A DNA stretch of 10,937 nt. Origin: Oscillospiraceae bacterium. GTDB lineage: Bacteria > Bacillota > Clostridia > Christensenellales > Aristaeellaceae. The position numbers and the translations under genes were made by a program. The notes under the pieces are model-generated. The model searched no databases, was not told the DNA's origin, and was given only the letters and a program-made list of their open reading frames with translations. How positions within the stretch are numbered: position 1 is the first letter of the stretch; each line of letters begins with the position of its first letter. Shown here piece after piece: positions 6,140 through 10,937 of the stretch. The stretch is from positions 1-10,937 of the forward strand of contig JAITDK010000309.1 in the NCBI GenBank assembly GCA_031282605.1, read 5' to 3'.

Positions 6140-6169
6140 TAAAGGGGCGGTTCACGAACCACCCCTTTA
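6140..6169 (-). terminator. Hairpin between dnaK and dnaJ (attenuator or 3' stabiliser)
   Basis: The arms 6140-6152 and 6157-6169 form a 13-bp stem with a 4-base loop, ending 22 bases past the dnaK stop. The single non-Watson-Crick position (6148/6161) is a G-U wobble in the minus-strand RNA but an A-C mismatch in a plus-strand RNA, which supports function in the dnaK transcript. The stem is followed by GUUGG rather than a U-tract, so full intrinsic termination is doubtful; it may protect the hrcA-grpE-dnaK message or mark an RNA-processing boundary. Confidence 0.6.
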
Positions 6170-6191
6170 TAAACGTGTTGATTTTTCCACC

Positions 6192-8015
6192 CTAGTTCAC
6201 ATCGTAATCAGCGTCTACCGCGCCCTCGTGCCCCGGAGCGGGTCCGCCCTGCGGATCAGCGCCCGGCGCGCCTTGACCGCCCTGCTGCTGATATATCTTG
6301 CCGAACACAGCGTATACCTTCTGCGTAAACGGCTCCAAGGCGCTCTTGGTCTCATCAGCGTTGTTCTTCGCGCGCACCGCCTTGAACTCATCCAACGCGG
6401 TCTGCACCTGCTGCTTGTCGTCGCTGGATAGCTTGTCGCCCAGGTCGCGCAGCTGCTTCTCCGTTTCGTAGATAAGGCTGTCGGCGCGGTTGGCCGTCTC
6501 GACCTCTTCCTTGCGCTTCTTATCCTCGTCGGCGTATCGCGACGCTTCCTCAACCCTTTGCTTGATCTCATCCTCGCTCAGGTTGGTCGTCGCGGTGATG
6601 GTGACCTTCTGCTCGTTGCCCGTGCCCAAGTCCTTCGCCGACACGTTTACGATACCGTTCGCGTCGATGTTGAACGTGACCTCGATCTGGGGCACACCGC
6701 GCGGCGCCGGAGCGATGCCCGTCAGCTGGAACCGGCCCAGGGTTTTATTATAGGCGGCCATCTCGCGCTCGCCCTGCAGCACGTGCACCTCGACGGTCGT
6801 CTGCCCGTCCGCGGCGGTGGAGAACACCTGGCTCTTGCTGGTGGGTATGGTGGTGTTGCGGTCGATCAGCCGGGTGAATACCCCACCCATCGTCTCAATG
6901 CCCAATGACAGCGGGGTCACGTCAAGCAGCAATACGTCCTTTACCTCGCCGCCCAGCACGCCGCCCTGGATCGCCGCGCCCACCGCGACGCACTCGTCCG
7001 GGTTGATCCCTTTGAATGGTTCCTTCTTGGTCACGCGCTTGACGGCCTCTTGAACCGCGGGCACGCGAGTCGAACCGCCGACCAATATAATCTTGTCGAT
7101 CTGTTCCGGCTTAAGATCGGCGTCGGCCAACGCCTTCTGCATGGGCGGGATCGTCGCCTCGACCAGATCGCGGGTCAGTTCGTCGAACTTGGCGCGGGTC
7201 AGCGTCATGTCCAGATGCTTTGGCCCGTTCGCGTCAGCCGTGATGAACGGCAGATTGATGTTGGCGCTCACGACGCCTGACAGCTCGATCTTGGCCTTCT
7301 CGGCAGCCTCCTTCAGGCGCTGCATAGCCATACGATCCTTGCGCAGATCAACCCCCTGCTCCTTAAGGAACGTATCTGCGATATGCTTGATCACGCGATC
7401 GTCGAAGTCGTCGCCGCCCAGGCGCGTGTTGCCGTTCGTGGCGAGCACCTCGAACACGCTGTCCGCAATCTCCAGTATCGACACGTCGAATGTGCCGCCG
7501 CCCAGGTCGTACACCAATATCTTCTGGCTGCCTTGCTTTTCCAGGCCGTATGCCAGCGAAGCCGCCGTCGGCTCGTTGATTATGCGCTGCACGTTGAGTC
7601 CCGCGATGCGCCCCGCGTCCTTGGTCGCCTGACGCTGGCTGTCGTTGAAATACGCGGGCACCGTGATAACGGCCTCCGTGACCGTCGTCCCGAGATAGCT
7701 CTCCGCGTCCGCCTTCAGTTTTTGCAGGATCATGGCGGAGATTTCCTGAGGGGTATATTGCTTGCCGTCGATGTTCACCTTTTCATTGGTGCCCATCTTC
7801 CGCTTGATTGAGATGACTGTGCGATCCGGGTTCGTAACCGCCTGGCGTTTTGCTACCTGTCCTACCAACCGCTCGCCGTCCTTCGTAAACGCCACTACCG
7901 ACGGAGTCGTTCTGCCGCCTTCGGCGTTGGGGATTACGATCGCTTCGCCGCCTTCCATGACGGATACGCAGCTGTTCGTCGTGCCCAGATCGATGCCGAT
8001 AATCTTGCCTGCCAT
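6192..8015 (-). CDS. dnaK: Molecular chaperone DnaK (Hsp70)
   Basis: A 607-residue ATP-driven chaperone that binds exposed hydrophobic segments and cycles with DnaJ and GrpE. The ATPase domain has IIGIDLGTTNSCV (5-17), the phosphate loop YDLGGGTFDVS (169-179) and VGGSTRVPAVQ (312-322). The interdomain linker VLLLDV (361-366) is followed by the substrate-binding domain and a disordered Gly/Pro/Gln-rich tail ending in the usual acidic VDADYDVN. The N-terminal insertion of Gram-negative DnaK after about residue 75 is absent, as in Firmicutes. ATG at 8015 has AAGGAGG 9 bases upstream; an in-frame TTG three codons before it abuts that site. It lies 62 bases after grpE with the strongest ribosome site in the operon, fitting high expression. 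Confidence 0.99.
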   Translation of the reverse strand: MAGKIIGIDLGTTNSCVSVMEGGEAIVIPNAEGGRTTPSVVAFTKDGERLVGQVAKRQAVTNPDRTVISIKRKMGTNEKVNIDGKQYTPQEISAMILQKLKADAESYLGTTVTEAVITVPAYFNDSQRQATKDAGRIAGLNVQRIINEPTAASLAYGLEKQGSQKILVYDLGGGTFDVSILEIADSVFEVLATNGNTRLGGDDFDDRVIKHIADTFLKEQGVDLRKDRMAMQRLKEAAEKAKIELSGVVSANINLPFITADANGPKHLDMTLTRAKFDELTRDLVEATIPPMQKALADADLKPEQIDKIILVGGSTRVPAVQEAVKRVTKKEPFKGINPDECVAVGAAIQGGVLGGEVKDVLLLDVTPLSLGIETMGGVFTRLIDRNTTIPTSKSQVFSTAADGQTTVEVHVLQGEREMAAYNKTLGRFQLTGIAPAPRGVPQIEVTFNIDANGIVNVSAKDLGTGNEQKVTITATTNLSEDEIKQRVEEASRYADEDKKRKEEVETANRADSLIYETEKQLRDLGDKLSSDDKQQVQTALDEFKAVRAKNNADETKSALEPFTQKVYAVFGKIYQQQGGQGAPGADPQGGPAPGHEGAVDADYDVN

Positions 8016-8033
8016 TGTACGCAACCTCCTTGC

Positions 8034-8050
8034 GGAACCTCTTCGATTCC
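8034..8050 (-). other. Short hairpin in the grpE-dnaK gap
   Basis: GGAACC (8034-8039) and GATTCC (8045-8050) form a 6-bp stem with one U-G pair in the minus-strand RNA and a 5-base loop, just upstream of the dnaK Shine-Dalgarno. It could affect mRNA stability or processing at this junction. Short and possibly fortuitous. Confidence 0.3.
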
Positions 8051-8077
8051 GTTTGTATGTCTATTAATCTATATTAA

Positions 8078-8722
8078 CTACTCCGCAGCGACTTTGACCA
8101 TCGCATGCCTGAGCACACGGGAACCCAATTTATATCCCTTCTGGAACACCTGGATAACGACGCCCGGCTCGCCTTCGCCCGGCTCCGCGCGCATCACCGC
8201 GTTCTCCACATTGGGATCAAACGCCTCGCCCGCGCGATCGATGACCGCCACGCCCCATTTATCCAGCATATCGCTCATCTGCTTGACCACCAGCGCGACC
8301 CCGGCGCGGGTCGTCTCATCCTGGGCGGACGCGACGGCGCGTTCCAGATTATCCAGTACGGGCAGCACCTGCTCTATTACGCTGGCGCGGCCGTTGTCAT
8401 ACGATTCCAAGCTGGCGGCCTGTGTACGGCGGCGGTAATTATCGAAGTCCGCCTGCACGCGCTGCGCCATTGTCAGGTACTCGTCGCGCTGGGATTCCAC
8501 TTTGCGCAGACGCTCGGAAACGGACGCGTCCCCGACGACAGGCGTTGCTTCCTGAACCTCTTGACCCGATTCGTCCACCGCTTCGGCGGACTCGTTCGCT
8601 TCGCCGCCGCCGACAGGCCGCGCCGCTTCAGGCTCCGCCGCGCCGTTATTAGGAGCGCCGCTATTCTGATCGCAATCATGACCGTCCACGGCGTCCGGTC
8701 GCCGCTTATTCTCCTGAGCCAT
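8078..8722 (-). CDS. grpE: Nucleotide exchange factor GrpE
   Basis: A 214-residue co-chaperone that releases ADP from DnaK. An acidic, low-complexity N-terminus (about 1-65) is followed by a long helix likely to form the dimeric coiled coil (about 67-110, with ERLRKVESQRDEYL and ADFDNYRRRT). A helical bundle and the C-terminal beta domain follow, carrying the family signature FDPNVENAVMRAE (168-180) and VFQKGYKLGSRVLRHAMVKVA (192-212). ATG at 8722 is preferred because AAGGAG lies 9 bases upstream; the in-frame ATG at 8731 directly abuts that site. It lies 63 bases after hrcA and 62 before dnaK, in one transcript under CIRCE control. Confidence 0.97.
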   Translation of the reverse strand: MAQENKRRPDAVDGHDCDQNSGAPNNGAAEPEAARPVGGGEANESAEAVDESGQEVQEATPVVGDASVSERLRKVESQRDEYLTMAQRVQADFDNYRRRTQAASLESYDNGRASVIEQVLPVLDNLERAVASAQDETTRAGVALVVKQMSDMLDKWGVAVIDRAGEAFDPNVENAVMRAEPGEGEPGVVIQVFQKGYKLGSRVLRHAMVKVAAE

Positions 8723-8785
8723 ACTCTCCATCTCCTTGTATTCGCGCGGTATTAGATATTTCCTGTTTCTCTCATTGAGGTTCAG

Positions 8786-9826
8786 CTATAATTCGCTCGA
8801 CATAAACAGCGCCTCGCTGAGGTATCGTGTCATAAACGCAAGCACGCTCAGCACATGGCCGTAACGCATCCTTACCGGACCGATCACGCCGATGGCGCCC
8901 GGATGCTCTCCCGCCGCCGTGTACGAGGCCGTTATCATCGCGCAGTCCTCCATGCCTTGTATGCCTGTCTCCGCGCCTATCCTCAGCGTGAATACCCCTT
9001 CCGTGCCGATGGTCATCAGCGTGCGAAGTTTCTCCCTGGCCTCCAGCATGTTCAGGAATGTGCGCGCTTTATTCGCGTCGCTGTATTCGGGAAACTGCAG
9101 TATGTTCGATCCCCCGCCCACCGCGATCTCCCGGCTGTCGGCGGAGTCGCGCTCGATCCTGCCCATCGCCTCCAGCAGGGAATACATCACCCGCGCGTGT
9201 TCGCGCAAGCAGGATTGCATACCCTTCAGCCTCGGCCAGATCTCCCCTACCGTCAAGCCTTGCAGCTGGTCGGTCAGCATCCTGGATACGACGAACAACT
9301 GTTCCGCCGTCGTCCCTTCGTCCGTGCGTATCGTGGTATCCTTGAACACCGCCGCGTCGGTTACGATGATCAGTAACGCGGTGTGATCCGATACCGGTAC
9401 GATCTGGATACTGCGCAGCCGCTGTTCCCGCGTTGCTGGACCGGCGACCACTGTGGTGTAGCCTGTCGCCTCGGCGACGGCGTGCGCCGCGCGTTCTATC
9501 AGGTCGTGCAACTGGCGTTCGCGCGCGCTTAATTGACCGCGCAGTTTCGCGCTCTCGCCTGGCGGTAGTTTAGGCGCGGCGTTCAGCAGCGACTCCACGT
9601 ATAGGCGGTAGGCCTTAGCCGAGGGCACGCGTCCAGCCGAAGTATGCGGCTGATCCAGATAGCCCAGCGCCTCAAGGTCGCTCATTTCATTGCGGATCGT
9701 CGCCGACGACAGACCGCCCACGTTATATTTCTTCGACACGGTCCGCGAACCGACCGGCATCGCCGTCAATATATAATCGTCTATTATCGCATGCAGGATC
9801 CGCAGCTTGCGTTCATCCATCTCCAT
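8786..9826 (-). CDS. hrcA: Heat-inducible transcription repressor HrcA
   Basis: A 346-residue repressor of class I heat-shock genes. The N-terminal winged helix-turn-helix (about 5-70) includes the conserved GSRTVSKKY (26-34), LSSATIRNEMSDLEALGYL (39-57) and PHTSAGRVPS (60-69); the rest is the GAF-like and inserted dimerising domain. HrcA binds CIRCE and needs GroEL to fold, so it loses activity when GroEL is occupied by unfolded protein. ATG at 9826 has GGAGG 7 bases upstream. It is the first gene of the operon, directly behind a CIRCE operator, so it should regulate itself. Length is normal. Confidence 0.98.
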   Translation of the reverse strand: MEMDERKLRILHAIIDDYILTAMPVGSRTVSKKYNVGGLSSATIRNEMSDLEALGYLDQPHTSAGRVPSAKAYRLYVESLLNAAPKLPPGESAKLRGQLSARERQLHDLIERAAHAVAEATGYTTVVAGPATREQRLRSIQIVPVSDHTALLIIVTDAAVFKDTTIRTDEGTTAEQLFVVSRMLTDQLQGLTVGEIWPRLKGMQSCLREHARVMYSLLEAMGRIERDSADSREIAVGGGSNILQFPEYSDANKARTFLNMLEAREKLRTLMTIGTEGVFTLRIGAETGIQGMEDCAMITASYTAAGEHPGAIGVIGPVRMRYGHVLSVLAFMTRYLSEALFMSSEL

Positions 9827-9876
9827 GCGCGATCCTCCAATCGATTTCCATTATTCATTCATCGCTCCCGTACCTG

Positions 9877-9903
9877 TTAGCACTCGCTCCGACTGAGTGC
9901 TAA
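9877..9903 (-). promoter_or_regulatory. CIRCE operator (HrcA binding site)
   Basis: TTAGCACTC, a 9-base spacer, then GAGTGCTAA: an exact match to the CIRCE inverted repeat. It lies 51 bases upstream of hrcA and begins 3 bases downstream of the predicted -10 box, covering the expected start site, so bound HrcA should block transcription of hrcA-grpE-dnaK. In the mRNA it would also form a 9-bp stem at the 5' end. Confidence 0.98.
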
Positions 9904-9906
9904 CAT

Positions 9907-9935
9907 AATCTATCATGCTGCGCATGCTTTGTCAA
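9907..9935 (-). promoter_or_regulatory. Sigma-A-type promoter of the hrcA-grpE-dnaK operon
   Basis: On the minus strand a perfect TTGACA (9930-9935) and TAGATT (9907-9912, 4 of 6) are 17 bases apart. Transcription should start about 9900, inside the CIRCE element. The bases upstream of -35 are AT-rich and could act as an UP element. This fits a strong vegetative promoter controlled by repression rather than by a heat-shock sigma factor. Confidence 0.9.
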
Positions 9936-9980
9936 GTAGTTTTGAGAAATTTAATTCATGATGGTCAATTAAAAACTACT
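9935..9980. other. AT-rich two-part dyad between the divergent units
   Basis: AGTAGTT (9935-9941) pairs with AACTACT (9974-9980), and TTTAATT (9950-9956) pairs with AATTAAA (9967-9973). The right arms are contiguous, the left arms are separated by 8 bases, and the loop is 10 bases. It starts at the outer edge of the hrcA -35 box. It could be an operator for the spore coat pair or for hrcA, or simply AT-rich upstream DNA. No terminator role is evident. Confidence 0.4.
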
Positions 9981-10108
9981 AAGAAATAATTATATGCGGC
10001 TGTTCGCTCACTTTTGCGGCGGCATTATTTCACGCGGTGCGCATAACCCCGCGCCGTATGGGAAAAATAGGGTTGTACCGGATCCCAATAACAAAAGGAG
10101 GGCCCCTC

Positions 10109-10309
10109 ATGCAAGCGAACAGCTTGACTTCCAAGGATTTGTCTGTGCTCCAGGATCAGATGGACGCGGAATACCGCGCCAACCGCAAGGCGTCCACGTA
10201 CGCGAAGACGCTGCAGGATCCCGCGCTGCAGGGCATCGCGAACACGCTGGCGCAGCACCACCGCGCGCGATTTGACGCGCTGTATAACTTCCTCGGCGGC
10301 CAGAATTAA
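10109..10309 (+). CDS. Small helical spore coat-associated protein (CotF-like, short)
   Basis: A 66-residue protein starting MQANSLTSKDLSVLQDQMDA. ATG at 10109 is fixed by AAAGGAGG 7 bases upstream; the frame is open further upstream but without a ribosome site. It appears to form two amphipathic helices around residues 7-32 and 38-62, with the pattern Tyr...LQ..AN.LAQHH..RFDALYNFL. This resembles one half of a CotF-type ferritin-like helical domain, and similar small proteins precede cotF in Clostridia. There is no signal peptide or membrane segment. It is followed after 12 bases by the CotF gene, with which it surely forms an operon. Likely made during sporulation and placed on the spore surface (inference). 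Confidence 0.8.
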   Translation: MQANSLTSKDLSVLQDQMDAEYRANRKASTYAKTLQDPALQGIANTLAQHHRARFDALYNFLGGQN

Positions 10310-10321
10310 GGAGGAGTACGA

Positions 10322-10651
10322 ATGGCGAACAATAGCTCCAACAATATGAACAACCCCTGGAACGCGACCGGCGGTCAGAGCGGCCAGCAGTGGAACGACC
10401 AGGACATGATCGGCGATCTGCTCGTGCAGGAAAAGCAGCTAATCAGCACATACTCCACCAACATGGTAGAGGGCAGCCAACACCCGCTGCGCACCCTGAT
10501 GGCTCAGCATCTGGATCAGACCAGCCACGATCATTTTGGCCTCTTCCAGCAGATGCAGCAGCGCGGTTGGTACCAGACCCAGCCCGCCGAAGAGAACGCC
10601 ATCAACGCCACCCGCCAGCGCGAGACCGATCATCGCAACCAGATGATGTAA
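10322..10651 (+). CDS. CotF-family spore coat protein
   Basis: A 109-residue protein with an Asn/Gln/Gly-rich N-terminus (1-26). A CotF helical domain follows at about 27-90: DQDMIGDLLVQEKQLISTYS, then HPLRTLMAQHLDQTSHDHFGL and the hallmark QMQQRGWYQ (77-85). The tail is hydrophilic. The family forms part of the spore coat in Bacillus and Clostridia. ATG at 10322 has AAGGAGG 7 bases upstream. No cysteines, signal peptide or membrane segment are present. It is the second gene of the small operon and is followed by a clear terminator. Presence of the pair argues that the host forms endospores. Confidence 0.9.
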   Translation: MANNSSNNMNNPWNATGGQSGQQWNDQDMIGDLLVQEKQLISTYSTNMVEGSQHPLRTLMAQHLDQTSHDHFGLFQQMQQRGWYQTQPAEENAINATRQRETDHRNQMM

Positions 10652-10673
10652 CGCGTGGCTTAACGACGCAACC

Positions 10674-10706
10674 GGCCGCCGCGTATACTCGCGGCGGCCT
10701 GATTTT
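10674..10706 (+). terminator. Intrinsic terminator of the coat gene pair
   Basis: GGCCGCCGCG (10674-10683) and CGCGGCGGCC (10690-10699) form a perfect 10-bp GC stem with a 6-base loop, followed on the plus strand by TGATTTT. It starts 22 bases past the CotF stop. In the opposite direction the stem lies about 30 bases after the ABC gene stop but is followed by GGTTGCG, so it should work mainly on the plus strand. Confidence 0.88.
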
Positions 10707-10729
10707 GTGCGAAGACAGATGGTATCCTA

Positions 10730-10937
10730 TCATACGTCCCACTTTTCCAACAATCTCCGGTATAATGGCGAATCGTCCAGCAACGCCTGATGATTACCGC
10801 GGGATTCAATGCGACCGTCGCAAAGTACGATAATCTCCTCCGAGAGTTCGCGTACAATGTCAAGATTATGCGAAATCAACATGCCCCTTCTGCCGACAAT
10901 GTGCCTTTTTATTACGTCTACGCATTGCCTCTCCGAT
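10730..10937 (-). CDS. ABC transporter ATP-binding protein, C-terminal fragment (5' end off window)
   Basis: The last 68 codons of a minus-strand gene whose start lies beyond the right edge; the stop TGA is at 10730-10732. Visible is the H-loop (MLISHNLDIV, with the switch histidine), then SEEIIVLCDGRIESRGNHQALL and a final helix SPLYRRLLEKWDV. The D/E-R-I-x-V-L-x-x-G-R-I-x-x-x-G-x-H-x-x-L pattern followed by a Y-x-x-L end is typical of exporter-type (ABCB-like) ATPase domains, in which a membrane domain precedes the ATPase. The substrate cannot be told. The Walker A, Walker B and signature motifs are outside the window. It is convergent with the coat genes. Confidence 0.88.
   Translation of the reverse strand, partial: SERQCVDVIKRHIVGRRGMLISHNLDIVRELSEEIIVLCDGRIESRGNHQALLDDSPLYRRLLEKWDV

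Noticed and set aside
10022..10047. Possible sporulation sigma-E-like promoter before the coat genes (GCATTAT, 13 bases, CATAAC)
   Set aside because: Only about half of the -10 and most of a loose -35 match; spacing is one short. Too weak to call, though a mother-cell promoter here would make sense.
9994..10275. Plus-strand frame of 93 codons starting before the coat gene
   Set aside because: No ribosome site, and it overlaps the well-supported 66-residue gene in another frame.
10660..10863. Minus-strand frame of 67 codons at the right edge
   Set aside because: It overlaps the ABC ATPase C-terminus in a different frame; the ABC frame has a clear H-loop and family ending.

Overview
The window looks like chromosomal DNA from an endospore-forming, GC-rich member of the Firmicutes (Clostridia sensu lato). 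Four things point there. The gene order hrcA-grpE-dnaK-dnaJ-prmA-rsmE-mtaB matches the Bacillus/Clostridium heat-shock operon. There is a perfect CIRCE operator. DnaK is the short form that lacks the roughly 24-residue N-terminal insertion of Gram-negative DnaK. A CotF-type spore coat gene sits next door. Shine-Dalgarno sites are strong, and several starts are GTG or TTG.

Layout, left to right. At 1-575 (minus) lies the N-terminal part of a protein with a Rho_N/SAP-like helical domain, an AT-hook-like basic motif and a run of ALTTPA hexapeptides encoded by an 18-bp tandem repeat. It may be the start of Rho and runs off the left edge. The gene-poor stretch 576-955 holds a structured leader, a possible 45-codon upstream ORF overlapping the TTG start, and a strong hairpin just past rpsU. 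rpsU (956-1129, minus) has its own near-consensus promoter and a leader with two tandem GGGGC/GCCCC hairpins. Then come, all on the minus strand: a HIT-family hydrolase (1340-1693), mtaB (1749-3080), rsmE (3090-3824), prmA (3924-4889), dnaJ (4917-6056), dnaK (6192-8015), grpE (8078-8722) and hrcA (8786-9826). A sigma-A-type promoter with the CIRCE operator at its predicted start site lies upstream of hrcA. A hairpin after dnaK and a possible promoter before dnaJ suggest the operon is split into a tightly heat-controlled half (hrcA-grpE-dnaK) and a more evenly expressed half (dnaJ onward).

On the plus strand, diverging from hrcA, two small genes (10109-10309 and 10322-10651) encode a short helical coat-like protein and a CotF-family spore coat protein, followed by an intrinsic terminator. 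At the right edge, the last 68 codons of an ABC-transporter ATPase converge on them from the minus strand (10730-10937).

The genes form a chaperone and translation-maintenance module. HrcA represses the operon, GrpE/DnaK/DnaJ refold proteins, and PrmA, RsmE, MtaB and S21 modify or build the ribosome and tRNA. I found no convincing new system, defence island, CRISPR array, mobile element, rRNA or tRNA. The points worth a second look are regulatory: the rpsU leader hairpins, the dnaK-dnaJ junction, the leader of the Rho-like gene, and the repeat-bearing N-terminus of that gene.
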